A stretch of DNA of 64,000 nt from Thalassobacillus sp043497085 (GCA_043497085.1 JBIEKI010000006.1), one strand, 5' to 3'; shown: positions 24,949-34,108, counted from the first letter of the stretch. The notes: a model not told the origin generated them from the letters alone. Made by a program: numbers and translations.

Positions 24949-25989
24949 ATGAAATCAGTCACTATAGCTGATGTGGCTTCACACGCAAATGTTTCTAAAA
25001 GTACTGTCTCTCAGTATCTGAATAAACGTTTCGACTATATGGGAGAGAAAACAAAACAGAGGATTGAACTTGCTATCAAAGAGCTGGGCTATCAGCCAAA
25101 TATTGTAGCCAGAAGTTTAAAACAAAAATCTACGAAGACAATTGGGGTGATTGTCGCTAACATATTGCATAATTTCTCGACAGAGGTGAGCCGTGCCATA
25201 GAGGATGCATGCAATGAACAGGGGTTTCACCTAATTGTATGTAATGCAGATGATCATCCGGAGAAAGAAAAAAATTATATAGAAATGCTACGAGCGAAAC
25301 AAGTGGATGGCATTATCATTTTCCCGACCGGCGGTAATAAAGACCTTTACCAAAAGATGTTAGCAGCCAATTACCCAGTGGTTTTCGTAGACAGATCGGT
25401 AAGTGATGTTCCAGTGTCATCCATCATGTTGAATAACCAGGAAGCATCGAGACTTGCAGTCCAACATTTTATAGATCGGGGTTATGAAAGAATTAGTATT
25501 GTAACAACTTCTATCATCAGGGATATCACACCTAGGTTAGAAAGAATAGAGGGTTACCGACAAACACTAGAAGACAATGGCCTGACCCTCCAGGAAGAGT
25601 ATGTAAAAAGCTTGGAACTGCAGCAAATCCAAGATGGAATTGAAGAAATGTTGGCCCTTGAACAGCCGCCTAACGCTATATTAGCGGGGAATGATTTAGC
25701 CTTAATCGAGATTTTGAAATATGTCAAAAATAACGGATTGAAAATTCCTTCTGATCTAGCGGTAATCGGAATCGATGATGTTTCATTTGCAAGCTTTTAT
25801 ACTCCCACACTAACAACGGTAGCTCAGCCTACATTTGAAATGGGGAAAAAAGCAGCTGATATATTACTTACAAAAATAATAGATAAAGAAAGTAAAAATG
25901 GTCTTCACGATTATCGTTTCGATCCAGAATTGATAGTGAGAGATTCCGTAGGGTATGGCCCTACTGCCAAAGGAAGGGATAAGGGATGA
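24949..25989 (+). CDS. kdgR: LacI family transcriptional regulator (KdgR-like)
   Basis: A 346-residue LacI repressor. The N-terminal HTH is TIADVASHANVSKSTVSQYL followed by the hinge helix ...YQPNIVARSLKQKST, and the periplasmic-binding-like sensor domain runs from about 62 to 335. GGAGAG precedes the ATG. It heads an operon with KDG kinase and KDPG aldolase, as KdgR does in Bacillus subtilis, so the inducer is likely 2-keto-3-deoxygluconate (inference from context). The stop overlaps the kinase start. Confidence 0.88.
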   Translation: MKSVTIADVASHANVSKSTVSQYLNKRFDYMGEKTKQRIELAIKELGYQPNIVARSLKQKSTKTIGVIVANILHNFSTEVSRAIEDACNEQGFHLIVCNADDHPEKEKNYIEMLRAKQVDGIIIFPTGGNKDLYQKMLAANYPVVFVDRSVSDVPVSSIMLNNQEASRLAVQHFIDRGYERISIVTTSIIRDITPRLERIEGYRQTLEDNGLTLQEEYVKSLELQQIQDGIEEMLALEQPPNAILAGNDLALIEILKYVKNNGLKIPSDLAVIGIDDVSFASFYTPTLTTVAQPTFEMGKKAADILLTKIIDKESKNGLHDYRFDPELIVRDSVGYGPTAKGRDKG

Positions 25990-26939
25990 AAGATGTAATA
26001 ACAATAGGCGATGCGATGATCACATTTGATCCATCGCAAAAAGGACCAATGAGGTACGCAGATTCTTTCAAGCGGAAAGTTGGCGGAGCTGAGATGAATT
26101 TTGCCATCGGTTGTGCAAGACTCGGTTTAAGTACCGGGTGGATCAGCAGACTTGGGAACGATGAGTTCGGCAAGTATATTCATAACTTTGTTCGTGGAGA
26201 AGGAGTCGATATATCTTCTGTAAGATTAGTCGATGGTTACCCCACTTCGCTGAACTTTAAAGAGATCAAGGGAGATGGAAGCGGTCGCACTTTCTACTAC
26301 AGGAATAATTCGCCAACTAATACGCTAACGAAAGAAACGATTGATGAAGAAGTTGTAAAAAATACGAGGCTCATTCATATTACCGGAGTTTTCGCTGCAA
26401 TCGATCAGGAAAAGAATATTGATCTCATCGAATATCTCCTTAAACTCGGGAAGGACAATGGTGCGCTTGTCTCTATGGATCCCAATATCCGTCTCAAATT
26501 ATGGAGCCGGCAGGAGGCGACAGCAGCATTGACTCGTTTTTTGCCTTATGTAGATATCTTATTGACAGGCGAGGAAGAAGCAGAGATTTTATTTGGCACA
26601 TCTAAGGCGGAAGAAGTCATCACAAGATGTAAAGACCACGATATAACTGCTTTAGCAATCAAACGCGGTGAAAAAGGGGCATTTGGTTATTTGAAAGGAG
26701 AAGCCCTCGAGTCTTCATCTATCCCGCCGGTTAAGGTAGTTGATACGGTCGGAGCAGGGGATGGATTTGATGCCGGATTTGTTTATGGATACCTGCAGGA
26801 CTGGCCATTGAAAAAGATTTTACGATTCGCTAATACGATCGGATCGATGGTCGTGAGTGTAGTGGGAGATAATGAGGGACTTCCATATTTAGAAGAGGTC
26901 TTAGTACAGCTAGGAGAAAAAGAACTACTAGAAAGATAG
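25986..26939 (+). CDS. kdgK: 2-keto-3-deoxygluconate kinase (PfkB family)
   Basis: Phosphorylates 2-keto-3-deoxygluconate to KDPG. The 317 residues show PfkB signatures: GGAEMNFAIGCARLG near 36-50, the SMDPNIRLKLW strand, and the C-terminal DTVGAGDGFDAGFVYG with the catalytic Asp (about 257). It overlaps kdgR as ATGA. Sugar specificity is taken from the aldolase and regulator in the same operon. Confidence 0.88.
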   Translation: MKDVITIGDAMITFDPSQKGPMRYADSFKRKVGGAEMNFAIGCARLGLSTGWISRLGNDEFGKYIHNFVRGEGVDISSVRLVDGYPTSLNFKEIKGDGSGRTFYYRNNSPTNTLTKETIDEEVVKNTRLIHITGVFAAIDQEKNIDLIEYLLKLGKDNGALVSMDPNIRLKLWSRQEATAALTRFLPYVDILLTGEEEAEILFGTSKAEEVITRCKDHDITALAIKRGEKGAFGYLKGEALESSSIPPVKVVDTVGAGDGFDAGFVYGYLQDWPLKKILRFANTIGSMVVSVVGDNEGLPYLEEVLVQLGEKELLER

Positions 26940-26955
26940 ATTAGGAGGTGAAACC

Positions 26956-27597
26956 GTGAACCTGCAATTAGCACTCGATCGGCTGACAAAGGAACAATGC
27001 TTTCAAATTATTAAGGAAACAAGCGATGCTATTGATTGGATTGAGGTAGGCACTGGCGTAATCAAAGCTTATGGAATGGAAATAGTCAGAGAAATAAGCG
27101 AGGCTTATCCAGAAAAAACAATCGTAGCTGATATGAAAACATGTGATGCTGGGCGCCATGAAGCAGAACAGGCTTTTGAGGCAGGTGCTGATATCACGAC
27201 GGTGATGGCTTTTTCAGCGGACAAGACTATTACGGATATGCTGAAAGTAGCAACGAAGTATGAAACGCGTGTAATGGTGGACTTGCTTGGTGTGACGGAC
27301 AAAAACAGAATTGAACAGCTGAAGGAACTTGGCGTCGATCTCGTCAGCCTACACTTTGGGAAAGACATGCAGCAGACAGGGGATATGGGAGGAGACTTGT
27401 TCTCACTCGTACAGGATATTCCCGGAATGGAGTACTCCGTTGCAGGGGGCATCAACTTAACGTCACTCCCTAGGATTATGAAGTACAACCCTGACACGGT
27501 CATTGTCGGTTCCGGAATTACCAAACATGAAAACCGAAAAGAAGCTGCCTTAAAGATGAAAGAGGTGATCGAAGACTATGCGAAACATAATCAATGA
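26956..27597 (+). CDS. hxlA: 3-hexulose-6-phosphate synthase
   Basis: Member of the orotidine-monophosphate-decarboxylase suprafamily that condenses formaldehyde with ribulose 5-phosphate. The 213 residues include LQLALDRL at the start, the metal and catalytic block VADMKTCDAGRHEAEQA, GADITTVMAFSADKTI, and VAGGINLTSLP near the phosphate site. GTG start with AGGAGGTGAAACC. It overlaps the isomerase gene, the usual hxlA-hxlB pairing. Its relative 3-keto-L-gulonate-6-phosphate decarboxylase is the main alternative, but the paired isomerase argues for the synthase. Confidence 0.85.
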   Translation: MNLQLALDRLTKEQCFQIIKETSDAIDWIEVGTGVIKAYGMEIVREISEAYPEKTIVADMKTCDAGRHEAEQAFEAGADITTVMAFSADKTITDMLKVATKYETRVMVDLLGVTDKNRIEQLKELGVDLVSLHFGKDMQQTGDMGGDLFSLVQDIPGMEYSVAGGINLTSLPRIMKYNPDTVIVGSGITKHENRKEAALKMKEVIEDYAKHNQ

Positions 27598-28120
27598 GGT
27601 TGCCAGAGAGATTTCTCAAGTACTGGAGCGAGTGGATGAAAAGCAAGCCCTTGCACTTTCTGATCAAATTAAATCCAGTAAACGCATTTTTATATCCGGA
27701 GAAGGAAGGTCCGGGTTGATGGGGAAAGCGATAGCGATGCGCCTAATGCATGGAGGATTCGATGTATATGTGACAGGCGAGACAATCACTCCAAGTATTT
27801 CAAAAGGAGACTTACTGATTGCTATATCGGGATCAGGGTCGACAGGTTCGATTGTCCAGTACGCCAAAAAGGCGAAAGAAACAGGAGCGAAAGTATTTTT
27901 AGTTACCACTAACCCTGATGCAGAAATTGCGAATGACTCCGATGGTATCCTGATCATTCCGGCAGCAACAAAGAAGCGTCGCGCAGGGGAGCCGAAGACG
28001 ATTCAACCGCTTGGGAACCAATTTGATCAATCCGTTCATCTCGTGTTGGATGCTATTATCATTCATACCTTGGATGACAGCTATGAACAAATGACCGAAC
28101 GTCATGCCAATATGGAATAG
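27578..28120 (+). CDS. hxlB: 6-phospho-3-hexuloisomerase
   Basis: A 180-residue SIS-domain isomerase converting hexulose 6-phosphate to fructose 6-phosphate. ISGEGRSGLMGKAIAMRLMHGG and ISGSGSTGSIVQYAKKAK are the phosphosugar-binding segments, and the tail with a late LDDSYEQMTERHANME matches the family. It starts 20 bp inside the end of hxlA, a coupling common in ribulose monophosphate operons. Confidence 0.9.
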   Translation: MRNIINEVAREISQVLERVDEKQALALSDQIKSSKRIFISGEGRSGLMGKAIAMRLMHGGFDVYVTGETITPSISKGDLLIAISGSGSTGSIVQYAKKAKETGAKVFLVTTNPDAEIANDSDGILIIPAATKKRRAGEPKTIQPLGNQFDQSVHLVLDAIIIHTLDDSYEQMTERHANME

Positions 28121-28137
28121 AGAAGGGAGTGAAACGT

Positions 28138-28776
28138 GTGGCAATAACGGAAAGTTTGAAAAAGAAACGGATTGTAGCAGTAATCAGAAATGCTGATTTG
28201 TATAACATTCTGCCAATAGCCGAGGCGTTACATAAAGGAGGGATTCATGCAATTGAGATAACAGCAGAGACCCATCGTGCCCCCGAGATTATCGAAAAAG
28301 TCACAGATGCTTTTGGAAACGATCTCCTGATTGGGGCTGGTACGGTCCTTGACCCCGAAACAGCGAGGACCATGATTTTGGCTGGAGCGGCGTTTATCGT
28401 TGCTCCGACACTCAACACAGACACCATAAAAATGTCCAAGCGTTATGGCATCACGTGTATACCGGGGGCGTTCACTCCGACAGAAATCCTGACAGCCTAT
28501 GAACATGGGGCAGATATGGTCAAAGTCTTTCCAGCTGGCGTAGCCGGTCCAGATTATATCAAAAACATTAAAGGGCCTCTACCGCATATTCCCCTGATGA
28601 CTACCGGCGGTATTCACATGGAGAATATGAAAGATTATTTCGAAAAGGGAGCAGAAGTAGTTGGAATCGGCAGTCAACTTGTGGATCCAAAGCGATTGAA
28701 GAATGAGACGGATTATGAGTCACTTGCCAACCGTGCTGCGAACTATGTCAAACGATTATCTGATTGCAATTTTTAA
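28138..28776 (+). CDS. kdgA: 2-keto-3-deoxy-6-phosphogluconate aldolase
   Basis: Class I aldolase cleaving KDPG to pyruvate and glyceraldehyde 3-phosphate. The protein has RIVAVIRN near the start, AIEITAETHRAPEII (catalytic Glu), GAGTVLDPETA and the Schiff-base lysine in VKVFPAG. GTG 28138 is chosen over GTG 28129 because AAGGGAG at 28123-28129 would otherwise abut the start. It completes the kinase-aldolase route from KDG. Confidence 0.9.
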   Translation: MAITESLKKKRIVAVIRNADLYNILPIAEALHKGGIHAIEITAETHRAPEIIEKVTDAFGNDLLIGAGTVLDPETARTMILAGAAFIVAPTLNTDTIKMSKRYGITCIPGAFTPTEILTAYEHGADMVKVFPAGVAGPDYIKNIKGPLPHIPLMTTGGIHMENMKDYFEKGAEVVGIGSQLVDPKRLKNETDYESLANRAANYVKRLSDCNF

Positions 28777-28815
28777 TCCTGTATGTAAGCGAATTCAACC
28801 ATTGAGAGGAGAAGA

Positions 28816-29844
28816 ATGATTATGAAAAAATTAATGTCATTATTATTTATCATGATAGTTGGGGTATTTACCCTTGCTGGTTGTAGTGGGGAAGGAAACG
28901 AGGCAGGGGGCGAGAGCGATTCCATTAAGATTGTCGCTGCCCATAACCAGACCTCTCCTGAAAATCCGTATCAAGAAGGTTTGTTGAAGTTTAAAGAGGT
29001 AGCTGAAGAAAAGTCTGACGGCAAAATTGAAGTAGAAGTACATGCTGGAACTTTGGGGACGAGCGAGTCTGAGCTAGTAGAGAAATTAAAGCTCGGCGGT
29101 GCGGATGTAGTATTGGTTTCTCCAGGTTTCATGAGTAAGACAGGAATTGACGAAATTGATTTATTCGCGCTTCCTTACGTTTTTGACAGTTACGATCACT
29201 GGGAAAGTGTCGTAGATGGAGAAGTTGGGGACAAAATGGCTGATATCATCAATGAAAAATCCAATAATGACTTTAAACTGCTCGGCTATTGGTCTGCAGG
29301 CGTCCGTCATTATTATGGGAAGAAACCATTAGAGTCTATGGAAGACATCAAAGGCATGAAATACCGGACACAAACCTCCGGGGCTGTGGCGAACTATTGG
29401 AAGCAGACTGGTGCCGTACCGACATCCGTTGCATGGGGAGAACTCTATCAAGCCTTACAGCAAAACGTAGTAGATGCAGCGGAAAATGCTTATCCTTATT
29501 TCGTGCAACAAAATCACCACAAGACAGAGAATGGTAAATTCATTACCGAAACAGCACACGACTACACTACCCGTTTCTTGCTGGTGAATGGTAAGAAATT
29601 CGATTCTTATTCAGATGAACAAAAAGAAATCATTATGGAAGCGGCAGAAGCATCTGTAGAAGCAGAGAGAAAGTCTGTGAAGAAACAAGAGGAAGAATAT
29701 AAGCAAAAAGCGATTGATGATGGAGCAAAAGTGAATGAAATCGATCGTGAACCTTTCATTGAGCTTGCCAAGCCGATCCAGGATAAAACCGCAAAAGAAA
29801 TCGGTGCAGAAGATATGCTGAAGAAAATAAGAGAAATGAAATAA
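28816..29844 (+). CDS. TRAP transporter solute-binding protein (DctP family)
   Basis: Extracytoplasmic substrate receptor of a sodium-driven TRAP uptake system. The N-terminus is a lipoprotein signal with lipobox LAGC near residue 23, followed by a DctP fold (KIVAAHNQTSPENPYQEGLLKF split over the start, later KYRTQTSGAVANYWKQTGAVP with the conserved carboxylate-binding Arg). 342 residues, normal length. In this operon the ligand is likely an acidic sugar such as a uronate or ketodeoxygluconate (inference). Confidence 0.92.
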   Translation: MIMKKLMSLLFIMIVGVFTLAGCSGEGNEAGGESDSIKIVAAHNQTSPENPYQEGLLKFKEVAEEKSDGKIEVEVHAGTLGTSESELVEKLKLGGADVVLVSPGFMSKTGIDEIDLFALPYVFDSYDHWESVVDGEVGDKMADIINEKSNNDFKLLGYWSAGVRHYYGKKPLESMEDIKGMKYRTQTSGAVANYWKQTGAVPTSVAWGELYQALQQNVVDAAENAYPYFVQQNHHKTENGKFITETAHDYTTRFLLVNGKKFDSYSDEQKEIIMEAAEASVEAERKSVKKQEEEYKQKAIDDGAKVNEIDREPFIELAKPIQDKTAKEIGAEDMLKKIREMK

Positions 29845-29859
29845 AAGAATGTTCAAGTT

Positions 29860-29897
29860 GGAAGGAGCAGAGGGCGCTATGTGTGCCCTTTCCTTTT
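29860..29897 (+). other. Stem-loop between TRAP receptor and permease genes
   Basis: GGAAGG...AGGGCGC pairs with GTGCCCTTTCC and is followed by TTTT. Such hairpins between receptor and permease genes usually lower permease expression relative to the receptor. Confidence 0.4.
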
Positions 29898-29926
29898 AAC
29901 TTCTTTAAAGGAGGTAAGTGTAACCC

Positions 29927-30406
29927 ATGTTCATCAAGTGGCTGGAACGTCTGCAGTTAACAATTGGAATAATTTTTCTATGTATCTTCTTTACAGCTAT
30001 TCTTATCCAGGTCATTACCAGGTATGTAGGGATTTCTGTCGTCTGGACAGAAGAAGTGGCCAATTACTCTTTTATATGGTCTGTGTTTATGGGAGCAGCC
30101 GTCATGGTTAATAGAAGAGAACACTTTAAATTTGACCTTTTATTAAAAAAGTTAAGAGGGAAGAAACGCAATTCACTATTCATCTTCAATGATTTGATTC
30201 TTTTAGCATTCAGCTTTGGAATTTTATTTTATGGAATCCAGGCCGTCCAGAGCTTCTGGGATTACAACTGGGTTTCTTTATCAGACATGAAAATGGGTTA
30301 TGTCTGGATTTCTGTTCCGATCATGGGGGGCACCATGGTCATCTACACTATCAATAATATTATCAGCAACATAAGAAATTTCGATAGAGAGGAGGCAGTC
30401 GAATGA
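29927..30406 (+). CDS. TRAP transporter small permease (DctQ family)
   Basis: A 159-residue membrane protein with four predicted helices (about 10-30, 45-65, 88-108, 128-150) and the conserved VITRYVG and VWTEEVANYSFIWSVFMGAA segments. AAAGGAGG precedes the ATG. It overlaps the large permease by ATGA. Confidence 0.9.
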   Translation: MFIKWLERLQLTIGIIFLCIFFTAILIQVITRYVGISVVWTEEVANYSFIWSVFMGAAVMVNRREHFKFDLLLKKLRGKKRNSLFIFNDLILLAFSFGILFYGIQAVQSFWDYNWVSLSDMKMGYVWISVPIMGGTMVIYTINNIISNIRNFDREEAVE

Positions 30407-31692
30407 TAGGTCCATTATTAGTCGGTTTATTTATCATTCTTATGGTTATAGGTATCCCGATTGCATTTGTCATCGGGATCATCGCCTTGATTGGTATCAT
30501 GAATGTTCCTTATATACCTGAAGTTACGGTGCCTGTGAAAATGTTTAATGGCCTCGATTCGTTTGTGCTGATTGCTGTACCGTTGTTTATTCTGGCAGCT
30601 AACTTGATGAACAGCGGACAAATTTCACAAAAACTGATTGATTTCTCATTATCTGTGGTCGGACATATTCGCGGAGGCCTGGCCCATGCCAACATACTTG
30701 TATCTATGCTGTTCGCGGGAGTTTCCGGTGCTGCCCAGGCTGATACAGCTGGTGTTGGGAAAATCCTGATACCTAGTATGAAAAAGCAGGGCTATGATAC
30801 AGAAAATGCCGTGGGAATCACAGCTGCCTCTTCCACTATCGGAGTAGTCATTCCACCAAGTATACCGATGATCATCTATGCGGGTCTTACCAACGTTTCC
30901 GTCGGTGCCTTGTTTATCGTAGGAATCATTCCGGGAATTTTAGTGGGGCTTGGGATGATGACCCTCATCTACATGTTTGCACTGAAAAAAGGATACCCCA
31001 CCTATCAACGGGCATCCATGAAAAATTTCACGAAGCAGTTCATTAATACGATCCCAGCAATGCTGACACCAGTCATACTGATCGGGGGCATCATCTCCGG
31101 TATTTTTACGGCTACAGAAGCGGCAGCATTTGCTTCTTTGTACACAGTTTTTGTAGGGATGTTTATCTATAAAACTTTGAAGCTTAAAGACTTTCCGAGA
31201 ATATTGGTTGATACGATCACTCTCAGCTCGCTATCGTTATTTGCTCTGGCAGCCGCCAGTGCACTGGGAGAATTGATGAGTTATTATCAATTATCTGCCT
31301 GGGCGAATCAATTTTTCACAGAAAACATTGATAGTAAATGGATCTTCCTGCTGATCATCATTGCATTTTTCTTATTTGTCGGTACCTTCATGGATGCGAT
31401 TCCGGCTATGATTTTATTTATTCCAGTGATTCTGCCAGTGGCGATATCTTTCGGTATTGACCCAGTCTTACTCGGAATTATAACAGTCATGACTCTGGCT
31501 GTGGGACTTGTGACACCTCCTTATGGATTGTGTCTGCTGCTCGCAGCTAAAATAGGGAATCTCTCAATTGAACGGTCATTCGGAGCAGTAATGCCTTATA
31601 TTGCTATTATACTAGTAGTCTTATTAGGGATAACTTTCTTCCCGGAAATAGCTATGTATTTACCTCAAAAAATAAGTCCGGGATTATTCTGA
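30403..31692 (+). CDS. TRAP transporter large permease (DctM family)
   Basis: A 429-residue integral membrane protein with about 12 segments and typical DctM motifs: LDSFVLIAVPLFILAANLM, SGAAQADTAGVGKILIPSM, ASSTIGVVIPPSIPMIIYAG and TPPYGLCLLLAA. Completes the transporter of the kdg operon and is its last gene. Confidence 0.93.
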   Translation: MIGPLLVGLFIILMVIGIPIAFVIGIIALIGIMNVPYIPEVTVPVKMFNGLDSFVLIAVPLFILAANLMNSGQISQKLIDFSLSVVGHIRGGLAHANILVSMLFAGVSGAAQADTAGVGKILIPSMKKQGYDTENAVGITAASSTIGVVIPPSIPMIIYAGLTNVSVGALFIVGIIPGILVGLGMMTLIYMFALKKGYPTYQRASMKNFTKQFINTIPAMLTPVILIGGIISGIFTATEAAAFASLYTVFVGMFIYKTLKLKDFPRILVDTITLSSLSLFALAAASALGELMSYYQLSAWANQFFTENIDSKWIFLLIIIAFFLFVGTFMDAIPAMILFIPVILPVAISFGIDPVLLGIITVMTLAVGLVTPPYGLCLLLAAKIGNLSIERSFGAVMPYIAIILVVLLGITFFPEIAMYLPQKISPGLF

Positions 31693-31720
31693 TAAGTGAT
31701 GGAATAAAGGAGTTAGTCTT

Positions 31721-31850
31721 TTTTAGGATGGAAGAACGAGTATCCATCGTGTGGAAGATTTGCAGGAAGCGAAGAAATTGTATCATCGATATGTGTAAGC
31801 GTAAGGAGGAAAAGTGCCTGACACCCAGTAGGGGCAGGCACTTTTTTACT
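31721..31850 (+). pseudogene. Degraded copy of the thiF 3' end with its terminator
   Basis: This stretch downstream of the TRAP operon closely resembles thiF bases 24616-24754, including the thiF stop and terminator. Bases 31727-31798 still read in the thiF frame as DGRTSIHRVEDLQEAKK followed by LYHRYV and a stop, against DGRTLIHGVGDVQEAKK and LYHRYVEA in thiF. The distance to thiF is 7 kb. No ribosome site or upstream ORF accompanies it, so it is a remnant. Confidence 0.8.
31811..31848 (+). terminator. Terminator after TRAP operon, dispersed hairpin family copy 3
   Basis: AAGTGCCTGACACCC with complementary GGGGCAGGCACTT and six T. It is the shortened partner of the thiF terminator and now closes the TRAP operon. 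Confidence 0.8.
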
Positions 31851-31949
31851 ATACTCATATAGGCAGATGACTCAATTCCTGTCTAAATGTACCCGAACGA
31901 AAAGAAAAATGAATAGGATGATGATGTATATTAAGGAGGCGAATGACAC

Positions 31950-32543
31950 ATGTATGAATATTACAATCCTTATCAACCGGGCGGGTACAGTTACAGACAG
32001 CAAAATGGAGGGCAAGGACAAGGTCCGATGGTATGCTTTCCTGAGGGCAGTGCCCCTCAAATAGAAGGCGGGCTGGAAGGGACAGTCACGGTTAATGATG
32101 AAGAAGTTACCGTAACCTGTTACCCTGTGCCAGCACAAGGTATGGGAGGAGTTCCTCAAGGTCAGCCTAATGGGCAAGGGCAGCAAAACGGCCAAGATAA
32201 TGGCAGTGGTCAACAAAACGGCGGGCAGCCTGACATACCATATGGCGATATTTTGGAACAGCTTCCTATGCCCGGCCAGGGAGGAAATGGCCAAGGGGGA
32301 GGCATGCCTGGTGGTGGGATGATGCCACAGCTTCCTTTCCCGGGACAGGGAGGAAACGGTCAAGGAGGCATGCCGGGACTTCCATTCCCTGGGCAGGGTA
32401 ATGGTCAGGGAGGTGTACCTGGCGGAGGAATGATGCCTGGGCTTCCTGGTCCTGGTCAGAACCAGGGTCAGCAAGGGGGCAGATTTGCGTCAAGGCAGAT
32501 ACCATCTCCGTTGTATTATCCGGGAATTCCTTATTATTGGTGA
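31950..32543 (+). CDS. Low-complexity Gly/Gln/Pro-rich protein
   Basis: A 197-residue protein opening with MYEYYNPYQPGGYSYRQQNG. From about residue 65 it is made of short GQGGNGQGG, PFPGQG and GGGMMP repeats, and ends in YYPGIPYYW. Two cysteines stand in the non-repetitive head. No signal peptide or membrane segment is visible. AAGGAGG lies 11 bases before the ATG. Composition resembles spore-coat or extracellular matrix proteins of Bacillaceae, but I recognise no family. Confidence 0.7.
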   Translation: MYEYYNPYQPGGYSYRQQNGGQGQGPMVCFPEGSAPQIEGGLEGTVTVNDEEVTVTCYPVPAQGMGGVPQGQPNGQGQQNGQDNGSGQQNGGQPDIPYGDILEQLPMPGQGGNGQGGGMPGGGMMPQLPFPGQGGNGQGGMPGLPFPGQGNGQGGVPGGGMMPGLPGPGQNQGQQGGRFASRQIPSPLYYPGIPYYW

Positions 32544-32570
32544 TTTAAGAATCAATAAAACTTAAGTGAA

Positions 32571-32621
32571 AAGGCCTGATCCCAAACAAGCTTTACTGTG
32601 TGGGAATCAGGCGCTTTTTTT
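32571..32621 (+). terminator. Terminator, dispersed hairpin family copy 4
   Basis: GGCCTGATCCCA and TGGGAATCAGGCGC flank an AACAAGCTTTACTGTG loop, followed by seven T. A second hairpin, AAATCGGAAATCC with GGATTTCCGATTT, stands at 32629-32663. Confidence 0.8.
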
Positions 32622-32797
32622 AGAATAGTAAAATCGGAAATCCCGGCTAAAGGATTTCCGATTTGCCTCATATAATATAGAAGAAACTCGTTAATATGGA
32701 CGTTCTTCCTGAACAGGCAAGTCATCCCAGAAAGAAACATCCTTCTCCTGAATGCTGCCATGTAAATGGTAATATAGCAGAAAGGGAGTGGTGGTTA

Positions 32798-33154
32798 GTG
32801 AATTTGAAAGAGCAAATAAAGGAATTAGAGAAGAGCCATTTGAATCTGGAGGTACGTAAATCTTCAGCAGAACTGGATAAAATTCTAGCGGATGACTTTT
32901 TTGAAATTGGTAGCTCAGGGAGAATGATCTATAAGGAAGAATGTATTACCAGTGGCGTGGATTTAGATGAACTGGAATTATTTGATTTTGAACTTCATCA
33001 GTTAGGACCAGATGTCGTCTTAACTACATATTTCATTCATAACAAAACTAAAAACCGGAATACACTTCGGAGCTCGATTTGGAAGCAGCGGGAAGAAAGG
33101 TGGGAGTTGTATTTCCATCAGGGAACAATTACTCACCGCTCTATACCACGCTAA
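32798..33154 (+). CDS. DUF4440-like (NTF2 fold) protein
   Basis: About 118 residues from GTG 32798, which has AAAGGGAG nine bases upstream; the frame is open further upstream but without a ribosome site. The order LKEQIKELEKSHLN, SAELDKILADDFFEIGSSG, VLTTYFIHNK and SIWKQREERWELYFHQGT is that of DUF4440 proteins, small ligand-binding NTF2-like folds. Function unknown. A hairpin terminator follows within 10 bp. Confidence 0.8.
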   Translation: MNLKEQIKELEKSHLNLEVRKSSAELDKILADDFFEIGSSGRMIYKEECITSGVDLDELELFDFELHQLGPDVVLTTYFIHNKTKNRNTLRSSIWKQREERWELYFHQGTITHRSIPR

Positions 33155-33163
33155 ATATCAACA

Positions 33164-33213
33164 AAAAGTGCCAGAACCCAGCCATGTTAACGCTGTAGGG
33201 ATGGCACTTTTTT
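33164..33213 (+). terminator. Terminator, dispersed hairpin family copy 5
   Basis: AAAAAGTGCCAGAACCC and GGGATGGCACTTTTTT flank a loop with GTTAACGCTGTA. The rest of the 342-bp gap up to 33496 shows no further gene that I can support. Confidence 0.75.
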
Positions 33214-33496
33214 GATGGTCCAATGGTAAATAATCGCAACTCCTTTCTCCTCCTAAATTGTTTGCATCTCCATCCATGTTATAAGGGTGACAGAAAAGCC
33301 CTCCTCGTCTGGATTTAACAATTGTGCTCAATTCTTGCTTCTCTAATATGTAGGCAATTCATACTGAAAGTGTGGTAGAAAAGTAGTCTATCATTCTGAT
33401 GGGATTGCTAGAAGATATGAGTATGACTAGAATAAGTGAAAAGCTAATAGTTGTTTTAATATTTGTCTTAGCAATAAATATAAGAGGGGGATCGAA

Positions 33497-34108
33497 ATGA
33501 AACAATTGTTATTTAAATCTCTTGTGCTAACTTTAGCGTTCGCTTTATTTGCAACACCTTTTTCACGTATGGCCCATGCAACAGATAATGACGTTACTGC
33601 AGCTACTGAACAAGAAAAAGAGCTCGCTGAAAAGTTGGAGTTCATGTTTGAAGAAGCTACTATAAAAAGTAAAAGCGGAAAGCCAATTCAAATGGACTTT
33701 AAAAAGATAGAAGAAAAGTTCGGCAAATCTCCTGAATTAAATAAATTAAAACATGAGATTAATACAATGAATAAACCTGCCAAGAGACAAAATGAAGTGC
33801 CTGGAAAAGCTGAGGCGCCTCCGTTCCTGGAATGTAATATAGAAGAACCACAAACCTTTGGAATACAATCGCACACGTATGACCCCGTCGATCGATGCAT
33901 TGAACAAAAAATCAGAAATAACTGGACAGATTTTATTGGGATTGCTGCCCTAACAATGGCAATTGATTATATTACACAAGGGAAATATCTTTCAGCAGCT
34001 AAAAAATTAGTTAATGCAGGGGTAAGAGGAAACGCTATTGCTATCGCTGCTACACTTAGCTGGTATTTATCCTACTGTTTATGGACAGAGGGAGATAACC
34101 CTTGGTAG
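33497..34108 (+). CDS. Secreted protein of unknown function, possible bacteriocin-like
   Basis: A 203-residue protein with an N-terminal signal peptide (about 1-29, likely cut after AHA). A charged middle part is followed by a C-terminal half with three cysteines (FLECNIEEPQ, DRCIEQK, LSYCLW) and amphipathic or hydrophobic helices (WTDFIGIAALTMAIDYITQG, AAKKLVNAGVRGNAIAIAAT). GAGGGGGATCG precedes the ATG. The layout of signal, spacer and hydrophobic cysteine-containing tail plus a tiny two-helix membrane gene next door is what bacteriocin and immunity pairs look like, but this is inference only. Confidence 0.75.
   Translation: MKQLLFKSLVLTLAFALFATPFSRMAHATDNDVTAATEQEKELAEKLEFMFEEATIKSKSGKPIQMDFKKIEEKFGKSPELNKLKHEINTMNKPAKRQNEVPGKAEAPPFLECNIEEPQTFGIQSHTYDPVDRCIEQKIRNNWTDFIGIAALTMAIDYITQGKYLSAAKKLVNAGVRGNAIAIAATLSWYLSYCLWTEGDNPW

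Noticed and set aside
31872..32474. Minus-strand frame of 200 codons opposite the Gly/Gln-rich protein
   Set aside because: Its length comes from the low-complexity repeats; the plus strand has the ribosome site and the conserved-looking head.
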